DNA of 64,000 nucleotides from the NCBI GenBank assembly GCA_033065855.1, contig JAVXUO010002518.1:142272-206271 (forward strand). Reading direction: 5' to 3'. The stretch is from Escallonia rubra. Its lineage: Eukaryota > Streptophyta > Magnoliopsida > Escalloniales > Escalloniaceae. The position numbers and the translations under genes are program-made. Below, piece after piece: positions 21,403 to 33,070 of this stretch; positions within the stretch are counted from its first letter, which is position 1, and the number at the start of each line of letters is the position of its first letter. The notes under the pieces are model-generated. The model was not told the DNA's origin. It saw only the letters and a program-made list of their open reading frames with translations, and did not search any database.

Positions 21403-22656
21403 TTACAAGGAAGGAAAATGTTCCACTTGCTTCAATTTCAAGTCTTTATTGGCTTGTTGTGGAGTACTTTTTGTAGACATATTGTCTGTCATTAGTCCAT
21501 CTCCGTCAGATCCTTTACCAGAGCTAGATTCAGATTCTCTGGAGATTTTGTCTGAATTATAAGTATCAGCATTATAGTCATCTTCACTCATTTTAAGCAT
21601 TTGAAAAGTAACAACCTGTAGTAATTCCCTTTTATTAAGGAAAGGCTTTTCCTTGCTGAGGCGGCAAAGAATTTCATTTTTCCTTTTTGAAAATTCTGCT
21701 TCACATTGGAGAGCATGTGACCTTATTTTGGGGTAAGGTTTCCATTTTGTACTAGGAGCCTTTAAGGTGGGAAAAAGTTCTGTGACAGCATCGATGTTGC
21801 AATGACTATAAACGAACTTTGGCCACCATTTTGACCCAAATTGTCTCACCAAAGTTTATGGATATTCAATTGAGAAATTTGTGTTTTTTTGAATGGCGTA
21901 TTGCCAGCACAAAATCCAGGGAATACTAAAATCTGCCATGAATTGTAACTTGGGTAATCCCTTAACTATAGGGGCATATAATTCATATGCTTCAGTTACC
22001 TGTGTTGAGGGCCATTCTTCGAAGTCTGGTCCATAATTCATCCACCAATTACCAATCCAATTTGGAAAAATTTCATCGAAATTTCGGGAAAAGAATATAA
22101 ACCAAGAATGTTTATGACTTGAGTTTTGATATAGGAGGTCGTGGTTCTAGGCATGAACATAGTCAAAATAATTGTAGTGACGAGGGGAGAAAAGAGGAGG
22201 AAGTTCTCTAATTCTGGTGGGGTCAATTTCCCATTGTCTTTTTGTGATGAACTTTAAAATCTCTATTTTTGAGAATTGGAAAGGAAGTTCAATATTCCTG
22301 GGAGAATTATGGGGAGGTTTCTCATAATTATGAGTAAAAATAGCTGATTTTGTTATGCGAAAAATTTCTTCATAATAATCTTTGGACTTACCAGAAGCCT
22401 TCTGGGGATAGGCCCAACCATTGGTAAGATAATTATTTGCCACCTCAATTGGTGAAAGATCTTGTTCTTCATCTTCTATTTGGAAGATATCAGGACAATT
22501 GGCATGAGCATTGGAACCAGAATTTTCAAATCTTTCAAGCATAGCTTCTCTATTGGGTTGTGAGGAAGAAGAGCCAATTTTCCTCAAATTGTATCGATTA
22601 GGACGGGGAAGGAGTCCTTTGCCAGGCCTTTGAAGAGATGCTCGAGGAGGAGTCAT
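21403..22656 (-). pseudogene. Pararetroviral ORF2, unknown function (copy A)
   Basis: Frame starts at the ATG at 22656, which overlaps the last codons of the polyprotein. It passes through LPRPNRYNLRKIGSSSSQ, an acidic FQIEDEEQDL segment and ITKRQWEIDP---RELPPLFSP, ending with QANKDLKLKQVEHFPSL at 21403. At least one stop or frameshift lies near 22140 and a stop follows SIEYP at about 21856. Copy B encodes a close relative. Florendoviruses have a second ORF of unknown role in this position; I can assign no function. Confidence 0.75.
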
Positions 22657-22979
22657 TTTCCCTGCAAAAATTCTCGAGTCAAGAAATCAGGAAAAGAATT
22701 ATCTTCTCCTTTAATAAATTCAATTTTGAAATCAAAAGATGAGAGTAAAGCTTGCCATCTAGCAAAGATCTGTTTTGAAGCAATATTCTTGACATCTTTT
22801 TCAAGAACATCTTTAATAGCTTTACAATCAATCCGTAGTAAAAACTCTTGATTCAAAAGATCTCCTTCAAATTTGAGAATACAATTAACTATAGAAAGAA
22901 TTTCCTTTTTGATAGTGGAATAATTCTGTTGAGCAATATTCCAATGTCCGGAAGTAAAACGAACTAGTTGTTCTTAAAA
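22650..22979 (-). pseudogene. Pararetroviral RNase H, C-terminal part (copy A)
   Basis: Reads VRFTSGHWN-AQQNYSTIKK, then IDCKAIKDVLEKDVKNIA, ARWQALLSSFDFKIEFIKGE and DFLTREFLQGK, the end of the polyprotein. It follows RT after an abrupt junction at about 22968-22979 where the second half of RT is missing. Confidence 0.88.
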
Positions 22980-24134
22980 ATATCATTCATGATATTTTGG
23001 AATTTAGAAGGAGCATTTTTTAACCCAAAAGGCATGACATTCCATTCAAAATACCCAAAAGGAACCGTAAAGGAAGTTTTATAACGATCCTTCTCATTTA
23101 TTTGGATTTGCCAAAATCCAGACTTCATGTCAAATTTAGAAAAAATAGTGGCTTGATTAAGCCTATTTAATAAGTCTTTTTTATTAGGAATGGGATATCG
23201 TGTCCATCTTAAAGCATTGTTAAGAGGTTTGTAATTGATAACCAATCGTGGAACTCCACGCTCCTTCTCAGCTTGCTTGTTGACATAAAAGGCAGGGCAG
23301 CTCCAAGGGGAATAGCTTTTGTGAATAAGCTTCTTGTCCAATAAATCTTGTATCTCCTTTTTGCAATGAGTAATGAGTTCTTGACTCATCTGAATAGGGT
23401 GAGCCTTAGTGGGAATATTCCTTTCATTGAAATCAGGTTCATAAGGAAGATTAACGATATGTTGTTTGTGATGCCAAAATTTATTTGGAACTTCAGCACA
23501 GATTTCGGATTCAATTATCCTCTGAAAATTACTGATTTTGTCCTTTTCTTGATCTAAGTACCTATTGATTTTGTGGAACCTTAGATCTTCATTTAGAAAA
23601 CAAATTTGATTCTGGCTAAAGATAAGTTCTCTTTTAAAAGAATTGATGATTTGTTCTTGAGGAGGATTGATGAACTTAAAACAAATATCATGTTCTAAAG
23701 CCTTAGAATGAATGCCTCTACTATCAATAGTCATAGGATTGAGTAAGGAAAGGAAAGGAGTGCCTAGAATAATAGATTGACTTAGGCTTCCGACAACAAT
23801 AAAGTGGGTTTTTACGCAAATGCCATCATTGCAAACCCATGATTCAGAGATTTTATAATTTATTTTCATCCTGCCAATGTTAGCAGTGGTAAGGGCTTGT
23901 CTGGTGGTTTCACGGTACTTAGTAGGGACAAGGCCTTCCTTAATACAATTAAGATCAGCTCCAGAATCTATAAGAGCTATACCTTCATATGTGAAGTCTT
24001 TATTGATAACAATTTTAATGTTAACATACCATTTTTGGAAGATAACTCTATCAATACTAAGGATTTCATGATCCTTGGATTCAGTTTCTTTAAAGAGGTC
24101 AGAATTTGTCTTAAGAACATTATTATCATTATCA
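22964..24134 (-). pseudogene. Pararetroviral aspartic protease and reverse transcriptase (copy A)
   Basis: Open for about 390 residues. The protease active site reads LIDSGADLNCI, with ILGTPFL downstream. RT follows: Q-M--ELI-HCKKEIQDLLDKKLI, SPWSCPAFYV, GVPRLVINYKPLN, FSKFDMKSGFWQI, FTVPFGYFEWNVMPFGL-NAP, FQNIMNDIF. It stops at the deletion junction (22968), before the polymerase YxDD box, so RT is inactive. The stretch just upstream (22980-23400) is well preserved. Confidence 0.9.
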
Positions 24135-24139
24135 TTATC

Positions 24140-27040
24140 TGTAACATCCCGACATCTTTCGGAGTTATTTAAAATTTTAGCAGCACATATATTTTTCTTA
24201 GCGTTGATATTTTTTAGCGACGAAACTTTAGTTAGCACCGATATATTTTTGTTTGAAACTTTAGCGACGAATTTTTCTTTCAGTTAGCGTTGATATTTTA
24301 TTTAGTAACTTTTAGCGACGATTCATTTTTAGTATCAGCGTGTTTACATAGCAACTTCTAGCGACGATTATTGAAGAAGGGTAGCGTAACAATCTATTAA
24401 AATTATTCTAGGGTATAAAATTTATCGTAAATAATTATTTCAGGCCTTTTTGCAATAATAAAAAAATAAGTAAAAAATCAGGAAAACTTTGAATGACTAT
24501 CAAAACTGTAACGGATGCCGTGAAGTGGGTTTGGGGTGTGGAATAGGGCTGCCGCAAGAGAGGATTCTAAGGCTATTGGTGGCTGCCGCGAAGTAGTATA
24601 AGGGGCAGCCGTGATGTATGTTTGAATAGGTTTATGGCTGAGTATAGATTAGCACAAATAAGGGAAAACGAGTGTAACCTGCGAGTGGGTTTAAAACTGT
24701 CATGGAAGTGTTTCTTTTATTATTTTAGTTTTATTTTTATGTGCGAAATCAGTGGTTTGTTATTGTGGCTGTGATATACATATGAAGATCAGTATATTGG
24801 GTTTTGTATCAATATAAGTTTGATGAAAAGAAAGGAGAAGGAGATAGAGAGAGGAACAACTCTGATGTGGGTTGAATGATCTTATGTGTGTGGGCATGAT
24901 CGTATGGTTTTGAGTTGGTGTTATGGGTGGACTGCCCAGCATGGGTACATATGTTTTTGAGTGTGTCTTGGGTGTAAGCAGGTGTGTGAACTAGAGTGCA
25001 ATGTGTACATTGAAAGTGTGAGTTAGGTAATGGAAATGAGAGAAGCTGGGACAACCATGCGGGGAGATTTGGATTTGACTGTGTGATATGTGGAAGGATG
25101 TGCGTGTGTTGTAAGTGAGTATATAAATATAAACCAACCAAAAGAGAAGAAGATGCTGAACAGTGATGGGTTTTATGTTTTAAAGTGTTACACTGTTCAC
25201 GTGGCTGTTGTGTATTGTATACTAGTCGGATAATTTTGAAACTTTACAGGAAGAATTGTGGCGCAATATTAGAATTATTGTTCAAATTTCATATTTTTCT
25301 GATATCGTATGTATTTTTAATATTTTCTATAATTTCAGAACCGTAAAATTCTTTTGGAGCTTTTAAACCCTGAAAATGTTCTGGGAAAACTTATAGTAAT
25401 GTTTTTATAGTATAATAAAGACTCAGTTTGAATTTGGTAATTTTTGGAGTTGTTTTGCTATGATTTCCATATCGCATTGGTTTTAGCATAACGAAAAATC
25501 TAAAAATACTTTTTATGTCTTTTAAATCCTGATTTCAATTTCTATAATTTTTATATTTATTTTAAAGTTCTTATAAAAATTATGGGACTTATTTTTCTGC
25601 TGGAAGTAATTATGGATATTATTGGGTTTTTATTGTATTTAAAGAAATTATTTTAATTCGAAAATATTCAAAAATTCAGAAAATGCATATTTTGACTTTT
25701 AATAATGTTTTAAGCAGTAAAAGTGTTTTAGTGTAAATTATTATAAATTCTAGAGTGTCGGTACCCGTTAAGGAGTGTATATGATTTTCGGTCAGGTTGG
25801 CCGTGTGCGGTACCGTTTTGAGTGCGCGATTTCGGAAAGAGTGGGTACGCAGTGGGTAGTTGATATTAGGATTTATAGCGTGTTTGACAAAAATTATGTT
25901 CTAACAAATAAATTGCTAATCTAGGTTTATTCAGAAAATATTGATTGAGGTTGCTAGCATCGCATAGCTTGGACCGAGGTAAGGAATTCTATCCGAACCC
26001 TATTTCGACATTCTGTTTTCAAATGCTTATAGAATAGTTTTACAAACTAAATTGATTCGATTTTATGTTGATATAAAATATGTTTCGAAACTGTCCATGA
26101 AAGCCTAACTTGAACCTTAAGCGATCGTTTGGAATTCTTCATTTGTTTATTCTCATATGTTTTATCGATTCAATTATCATAAAATGTTTTGAATTTTATT
26201 TATTTTTTCTCAATGTTGACATGAGTTAGTAACTTGGGAGTCACAAGGATGGTCTGTATTGTTGGCGTTATAAGGATAGTCTGTTGGATGGGTTTAACTA
26301 GTACCTAGATGGACTAGTCAGTGTACATATGCATATGTAAAGCGATCGAGCACTGCCGGGGTGGCTTTGCTTCTGTACTGCTCATGTTCAATGTTTCCTG
26401 TTTAAATTTTATTACACTTGAACTGTTTTGAATATTATCCATTCATGCATTATTATATCCGAAGTGTTTCAAATGCCTATTATTTAAGGGATTGAGTTGA
26501 ATACTCATCCCTGTGTTTATATCGTATTGTAGTGATTTCATCGAAAGCAAAATCCCTCAAAAAGTTGTTATTGTACTTGATTGTAAAATCATTCGTTTTG
26601 TCCATCTTTGTCTAAGTGCTGTATTTCATTGAGAATACTCTTCAAAAGGTTTATATGAAAAATCGTCCGAATCGTTTTGTGTTTTTAACTCTTTGTGCGA
26701 CCTTACTGAGCTCTCGAAAGCTCACTCTGCTTTGACTTCCTTTCTGCAGGTGATAGCCAGCTTTAGGTTGAGGTTGCCTATGTGGATTAGAGTCAAGTAA
26801 GGAAAAAGAGAACTTTAAACTTTAGCCTTGGTAATTAGAACCCCTGCGTGGGTTAATATTGGTATTTGAGATTTTCAGACTTAGATTTCATGTTATATCG
26901 ATGATATTAGGACTATGATTAATTGATGGTTTAGTTGCTCTGAAAAGCTTGTGGTATTATTTTGATGAGTTTAAGGATATCCTGTTTTAGTGTAAATGAT
27001 TGAGTGAGTGTTAACGTTCCGGAAATTACGGGATGTTACA
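24140..27040. mobile_element. Solo LTR, 2.9 kb, inside the pararetrovirus
   Basis: Starts TGTAACATCCCG, ends CGGGATGTTACA, flanked by a 5-bp duplication TTATC at 24135-24139 and 27041-27045. TG...CA borders, inverted CGGGATGTTACA ends and a 5-bp duplication identify an LTR; with no internal domain it is a solo LTR. It contains TTTTAGCGACGA words near its left end, a TG-rich stretch at 24880-25115 and a TATATAAATA box near 25120. A related copy in reverse orientation begins at 40625. It splits the viral frame between coat protein and protease. Confidence 0.93.
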
Positions 27041-27045
27041 TTATC

Positions 27046-28550
27046 ATTAAGGTAAAGTTCCTCCTCCTCACTTCTAACATCTTCAACATTACGAAGTTCG
27101 AGGAGAGAAATTCTAGTGGAGAGGGTCTTAACATCGCTTTTGAGGGAAATAATTTTTCCTTGGAGGTCATGGATGGTAGGACCTTTAGGTTCTACTGCTT
27201 GGAGTCTGTCCATAACACTAGAAAAATTAAAGGTGTTTCCTATAGTAGGAGATTTTTTAGATGTACTTGGAGTAGAAGGGTTTTGCCTACCATGAATATA
27301 TTTAAAAATAACTTGTTTCTTTTTCTCAGGATCATCAATCTTATCAAGAAGGTCAAGAATAATGGATTCTTCAGAGGTAATAACATTAATACTTAAATCA
27401 TTCATATTAAGGATTGCTTTATAGTAATCAGTTTTACTATTGCAATCATGACAAGTGTCTTCATGGTCAGAATTGTGATTAGAAGAGCTGCTAGAGCTGT
27501 TGATGTCTCCATCAATGTTATTGAGCTCTATGGCCTGATCTTTAGGCGGATTTCATTTAATTGCTTTCTCAGGCCTTCATCAATGATAAGTTCATTGATC
27601 TTTTGTTTGGTATAACACTTGTTGGAATAATGGCCAGGCTTCCCACATTTATGGCAAATAATTTTAGATTTAGAAAAAAAATTCTTTTTTGAAAATCTTT
27701 TGAAGGGTTTGGAAGATTCCTCTTTCTTGTATCTTTTAGAAAACTTAGATTTTCTAAAGGGTTTCTTAGATTTAGAGGTTTTTTCTTTTGTTCCATAATT
27801 AGGAACAGAGAGATTGTCATAGCCAAATTGATAACAAAATTGACCAAGTTCAGTTCTTCCAGACTTATGTTCTTTTTTGAGTTGGTTTTTTAGTTTGATA
27901 TCATTGCATAAGACTAGACCTTCTGCGCAAATTTTGCTAATTAATTCTCCAAAAGTATAGAGGGAGAAAGGTAAAGCACCATTGTGCTTATTCCTAATTT
28001 TAGTAATGACCCTTTCACTGAAAAGGTTTGGAAGTCCAGCAATAAATCTTTCTTTCCAAAAATCTTGTTGGGCATCACTCCTTTGATATAATTTGGACAG
28101 GAAGACATCCTTGTACCACCTAAAGTGAGTGAGGGTAGGACACCTAAGATTAATAAGGAGCTCTCTACCTCTTTCAATGACAGTGCTAGCATTGCCTACA
28201 AAATGTTTAGTGATAGCTGTGACTAAAGTAGTAACAGCGTCAGAAAGAGGTTGTTCGTTAATTAAAATGGGGTTACCATTAGGTTCGATCTTGATAGAAT
28301 TCAGAATATTATTCTGATCAATGGGGGTAAGATAAAAACCTCACCATCCACGAAGTTGACCAGTAAAACCAACAATAAGATATTTGGCTATTGTGGCTTT
28401 GTTTTCTTCGACATTACGGTTGCGGGCACTGTTGGTTGCCATAAGCATATGTTGCAGAAGAGTGATGACTTGATAATCGGTCATCCCATCTAAATTCCGC
28501 TCATAAATAGAAGATCCATTAAAAGAAGAAGGGGTAGAAAAAATATTTTC
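27046..28550 (-). pseudogene. Pararetroviral coat-protein region with zinc knuckle (copy A)
   Basis: Pieces of one protein over several frames: LTPIDQNNILNSI, a central GRELLI-LRCPTLTHFRWYKD, a Lys/Arg-rich stretch (27690-27790), and C-HK-C-GKPG-H-YSNK-C at about 27622-27665, the CCHC knuckle of caulimovirid coat proteins. A helical LQGKIISLKSDVKTLSTRI segment at about 27100-27170 follows. It has a stop in the GW-GF motif at about 28342 and shifts near 27560 and 27940. The protein would form the capsid and bind RNA. Confidence 0.8.
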
Positions 28551-28556
28551 TTCTAA

Positions 28557-29284
28557 TTACATATCTACAGGGGTAGGTCTGGGATAATAATTTCTAAGAG
28601 GAGATCTTGAATTTGTAGTCCCAATAGCAGTAATAAATTGCTGTTCTATTTTGTCAGGTTCTGACTCAAATTCACTTCCTATATCTCCTATCATATTGAT
28701 GTTTATGGGAGAAGGTTGTGAAGATTGATGAGTCTCTATTTTAGGATATTTTTCTCTAGGGGTTTTGATTTGCCCTAACTTAATCATTAATTCGTTGAGA
28801 AATTCACCATTTGGTTCCTCAGAATTTAATTTGAATTTGTTGTCTAATTCGATGGAAGGTTTGACCAATGGTTGCTCTATGTTTCTAGCAATAGAGGAGC
28901 TAGTAGAAGCTAAATTAAGCCAGGGGAAGTACTGAAGACATTATCACTAATGCCTTTTGGAGGTTGCATTTTGCTGTAGAAATAAGAAACAACATCTTTA
29001 ACATGATAGACAGTATCCTCGATCCTTGTGGTCTGTTGTCCAATGGTACTTAGAATAATGTTGGTGTAATTGGACTGTTCAGCTAAGGATTCGATTTCAC
29101 CAGCAGTGACATAATTGAGATGATTAGAGGTACTGGTATCAACTATATGTTTTAAGGAGGCAACAAGGAAGTTGGAATTCATATCTCTTTTCATAGCGAA
29201 TTTATTAAAAGGAGGATGGATGCTCTCTTGCTTTTTCATGAGTTGGCCATATAAACCATTCACGAGTAATACGTTTGAAAACAT
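28557..29284 (-). pseudogene. Pararetroviral polyprotein, middle region (copy A)
   Basis: Two adjoining frames. One (29284-28910) has a helix-rich segment with IESLAEQSNYTNIILSTIGQ. The other (28868-28557) is acidic and Pro/Ser-rich. Between movement and coat proteins of caulimovirids lies a poorly conserved region often with virion-associated functions; I cannot assign one here. Breaks near 28900 and 29300-29470. Confidence 0.6.
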
Positions 29285-29469
29285 TAATTTGTTTTTGAGG
29301 ATTTATATAGTCTGGAACTTCTATATTGTTATCAAGACAATAAGAATAGAATCATCCAAAGAAAGGAAAGTAGGTCTTATAAACCCTAAGAGTCTGGAAG
29401 AATAATTCCTTATATTGAACTTTTTGTTCATTGGAAAAATTGGTACGATACCAAGCATGATTGGTACGA

Positions 29470-30475
29470 TTATAAATAGCATAGTTTCTTATGATCGATT
29501 TGAAAGTCTTCAATCACAAGAATATTGTAGTCGAAATCATGAACATATGGGTTATAATTATTTTGATTTTGATTATGACCAGAAGAAGAGGGCATCTCAC
29601 TAGGATTTTCAACTGTATACATGGTTTCTGGGACAAAAGAATTATTATTCCTAATCCCTTGAAAGATAATTTTGGGATCCTTACCTGATCTGGAAGGGGG
29701 AATAGAGTGATATTCACTGTTTTGACAAGATTGGAAATTTTGACTAGGAATAGAAGAACAAGAATATCTTGCACTTTGACTAGAGCTGCCAGAATGAAGA
29801 ATTTTATAAATCTGGGAGGACGTATCTGGTTGGCAAAAACGGATTTTTGTGTCTCCTTCTAGAGTTTCAACAATATGGTCAATCTGGGTATTTTGAGGAT
29901 TGACTTGGCGATGAGTCGCTTTGTTTTCTATAACCCAATCCTCAGGAGGAGTAAGTTCATTGAACTTAATCCGTCGAGGTAACATGACATTGGTCTTGTT
30001 AGGATTAGATTAGAAAAGAATAACAGATTTTCCGGGATCATCAATTTGCTTAAAAGCCGGACAAATAGTGGACATGGCCTTATAATAAATTTGATATATA
30101 AGGACCAAATTTTGGGCTTGCGGCCTCATATTATATCTATGGGTCTTAATATCTAAAGTAAGCACATCCATAATGTGAGGATTAGAAAGTGAAACAGAGA
30201 AATTGGGATAACAATTAAAATACATGGGACCATTACAGAGACTAGTTTCAATCATTCTAAGGAGGGAATCATCAAAACTTAGATGATGATCATCGCGAAG
30301 AGCGGCCCACACATGAGTATCCAGAGCTTCTTTAGTGAAGGAGGTAATTCCTATCTGGACTAAACCAATATGAACATAACGAAATTTTCGTTTATGTTTT
30401 TCTAAAGCCGATTTTGAAAATAATTGAAAAGACTGATTGTCTTTTGAAATATCCATAGTTTTTTGAAATATCCAT
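29470..30475 (-). pseudogene. Pararetroviral movement protein (copy A)
   Basis: 30K-type movement-protein core from about 30465 to 30010: KFRYVHIGLVQIGITSF, DTHVWAALRDDHHLSFDDSL, MIETSLCNGPMYFNCYPNF, with LTLDIKTHRYNM downstream. The second stretch (29985-29470) begins MLPRRIKFNELTPPEDW and becomes Ser/Asn-rich. The role in intact viruses is cell-to-cell passage through plasmodesmata. The two stretches are separated by a stop near 30010. The N-terminus is missing: the frame is joined to an RNase H fragment at about 30478. Confidence 0.82.
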
Positions 30476-30478
30476 AAA

Positions 30479-30838
30479 TTCAATTTTGAAATCAAAAGAT
30501 GAGAGTAAAGCTTGCCATCTAGCAAAGATCTGTTTTGAAGCAATATTCTTGACATCTTTTTCAAGAACATCTTTAGTAGCTTTACAATCAATCCATAGTA
30601 AAAAATCTTGATTCAAAAGATTTCCTTCAAATTTGAGAATACAATTAACTATAGAAAGAATTTCCTTTTTGATAGTGGAATAATTCTGTTGGGCAGTATT
30701 CCAATGTCCGGAAGTAAAACGAACTAGTTGTTCTTTATCACCAATTCTTTGTTTCAAAATACCGCCATAACCTATATCTGAAGCTATGCCTTTAAGATAG
30801 TTCTCGGTCTTCTGCCTGTGTGCGTTCGTGACCACTTT
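30479..30838 (-). pseudogene. Displaced RNase H fragment fused upstream of movement protein
   Basis: Reads DIGYGGILKQRIGDKEQLV then the same segment as 22979-22700 (ARWQALLSSFDFKIEF), nearly identical in DNA. It then breaks off exactly before the movement-protein sequence. In the virus RNase H lies downstream, so this is a rearranged junction from another genome copy or template switch. Confidence 0.85.
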
Positions 30839-31162
30839 TAACTATTTGGTTGACAGTCGAGCATTGATATTGTTTTTATGGCAAGGTTAATCAGATCTCT
30901 CTCTACTAATGTGACGAAGAGCCATACTTGTTCCAATAGAAATATTCATGAGTTAAATATTGAAAATATAGAAAAGGATTTGAACAATTGGTCTATCCCT
31001 AAGGTTAATCCTTCTTCCTTGTATATCAAGCAGTTTGAATTTAAGCAAACTTACTCCATTAAGTTTGAATTTACTCTTATCTTTTGATTTTAAAATTGAA
31101 TTTATTAAAGGAGAAGCTAATTCTCTTCTTGATTTCTTGACTTGAGAATTTTTGCAGGGAAA

Positions 31163-32410
31163 ATGACTCGAGCATCTCTTCAAAGGCCTGGCAAAGGACT
31201 CCTTCCCCGTCCTAATCTATACAATTTGAGGAAATTTGGCTCTTCTTCCTCACAACCCAATAGAGAAGCTATGCTTGAAAGATTTGAAAATTCTGGCTAC
31301 AATGCTCATGCCAATTGTGTTGATATCTTCCAAATAGAAGATGAAGAACAAGATCTTTCACCAATTGAGGTGTCAAATAATTATCTTACCAATGGTTGGG
31401 CCTATCCCCAGAAGGCTTCTAGTAAGTCCAGAGATTATTATGCAGAAATTATTCGCATAATAAAATCAGCTATTTTTACTCATAATTATGAGAAACCTCC
31501 CCATAATTCTCCCAGGAATATTGAACTTCCTTTCCAATTCTAAAAAATAGAGATTTTGAAGTTCATCACAAAAAGACAATGGGGAATTGACCCCACCAGA
31601 ATTAGAGAACTTCATCCTCTTTTCTCCCTTCGTCACTACAATTATTTTGACTATGTTGATGCCTGGAACCACGTCCTCCTATATCAAAACCCAAGTCATA
31701 AACATTCTTGGTTTATATTCTTTTCCCGAAATTTCGATGGAATTTTTCCAAATTGGATTGGTAATTGGTGGATGAATTATAGACCAGACTTTGAAGAATG
31801 GCCCTCAACACAGGTAACTAAAGCATATGAATTATATGCCCCTATGGTTAAGGGATTACCCAAGTTACAATTCATGGCAGATTTTAGTATTCCATGGATT
31901 TTGTGCTGGCAATACTCTATTCAAAAAAGCACAAATTTCTCAATTGAATATCCACCAACTCTGGCGAGACAATTTGGGTCATAATGGTGGCCAAAGTTCG
32001 TTTATAGTCATTGCAACATCGATGTTGTCACATAACTTTTTCCCACTTTAAAGGCTGCTAGTACAAAATGGAAACCTTACCCCAAAACAAGGTCACATGC
32101 TATCCAATGTGAAGCAGAATTTTCCAAAAGGAAAAATAAAATTCTTTGCCGCCTCAGCAAGGAGAAGCCTTTCCTTAATAAAAGGGAATTACTACAAGTT
32201 GTTACTTTTGAAATGCTTAAAATGAGTGAAGATGACTATAATGCTGATACTGATAATTCAGACAAAATCTCCAGAGAATCTGAATCTAGCTCTGGTAAAG
32301 GATCTGACGGAGATGGACTAATGACAGACAATATGTCTACAAAAAGTACTCCACAACAAGCCAATAAAGACTTGAAATTGAAGCAAGTGGAACATTTTCC
32401 TTCCTTGTAA
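31163..32410 (+). pseudogene. Pararetroviral ORF2, unknown function (copy B)
   Basis: Starts at the ATG at 31163 (MTRASLQRPGKGLLPRPN) and ends SLKQ... relatives at 32410 in the same residues as copy A (KQVEHFPSL). It is in pieces: a stop at about 31541 after LPFQF, a frameshift near 31600, TAA at 31981 and another break near 32035. The tail is acidic and Ser-rich (EDDYNADTDNSDKISRE). No known domain recognised. Confidence 0.75.
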
Positions 32411-32780
32411 TTTCTGACAAGAAAAGGATGACTTGACATACAGACACATAATACATGCCACCAACCAAATGCTTTATCAGAAAGCAAATGATGCTTGCGT
32501 TATTAAAGCAAAAGTGGATGGTAGGTTTGGACGACTCCAGCTTTATTCAGGACATGCAACCTATTCTCCAGCAACTATAGTTACTTTTTGGAAAGTAACT
32601 AGGGTTCATCTTTTAACTCACTCTTCTTTTTGCCTATATAATCCTCCTTCGACGGAAGGAGTAGGCACCGAATATTTTAGAGAGTTTCTCTTGTATAGCC
32701 CTAAGTGTGACTCTATATTTCTGTGTGCTTCCGTTTCCTTTCCGAAGTTTGTACTACTAAGTGTGCCTCTTCTTTCACTA
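32411..32780 (+). promoter_or_regulatory. Pararetroviral noncoding region with TATA box (copy B)
   Basis: Reverse-complement counterpart of 20877-21402. A TATATAA box lies at 32635-32641 (GCCTATATAATCCTCC). Similarity ends where an (AT)n tract begins at 32783. In related viruses this is the pregenomic promoter. Confidence 0.7.
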
Positions 32781-32782
32781 TG

Positions 32783-32809
32783 ATATATATATATATATAT
32801 ATATATATA
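32783..32809. repeat. (AT)n microsatellite
   Basis: About 13 TA repeats at the right border of pararetroviral copy B. Confidence 0.95.
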
Positions 32810-33070
32810 TCTTGAGCTTTTTAAAAAAAAAATTTACCATTTTTCCCTCAAAATTTCTTTCAATCTTGAAATTTCATTTTCTTCTCTAACTGAACACTCC
32901 GGCCAACTCCGAAGCACCACCACCATCACCACCATTAATTTTAATTTTAGTCTATAATCAAACCTTTTTAGATAATATATGAAATGGGTTTGTTTTGAGT
33001 AAACAAGATTTTGTTTCTGTATGGCGTAAGAGTAAATGGTCATGACTCCCCTTACTCTCAAGGAGCAAAG
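32810..33070. other. Unassigned AT-rich DNA
   Basis: Contains CACCACCACCATCACCACC near 32916. No gene recognised. Confidence 0.4.

Larger units (their letters stand above)
20877..30838 (-). mobile_element. Endogenous pararetrovirus, florendovirus-like, long copy A
   Basis: Remnant of a caulimovirid integrated in plant DNA. Read on the minus strand it shows, in order, a displaced RNase H piece, movement protein, an intermediate region, coat protein with zinc knuckle, aspartic protease, RT, RNase H, a second ORF of unknown function, and a noncoding region with a TATA box. A polyprotein ORF followed by one further ORF fits florendoviruses. There are numerous stops, frameshifts and deletions plus a solo LTR insertion. 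No full genome unit is present and it cannot encode a virus. Confidence 0.85.
30860..32780 (+). mobile_element. Endogenous pararetrovirus copy B, inverted, internally deleted
   Basis: Plus-strand copy, head to head with copy A. It has the probable polyprotein N-terminus at 30878-31065 (ELNIENIEKDLNNWSIPKV), followed directly by the last codons of RNase H (SFDFKIEFIKGEANSLLDF). Everything between, several kilobases, is deleted; repeated AAGTTTGAATTTA at the junction hints at microhomology. ORF2 and the noncoding region follow. Confidence 0.8.
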
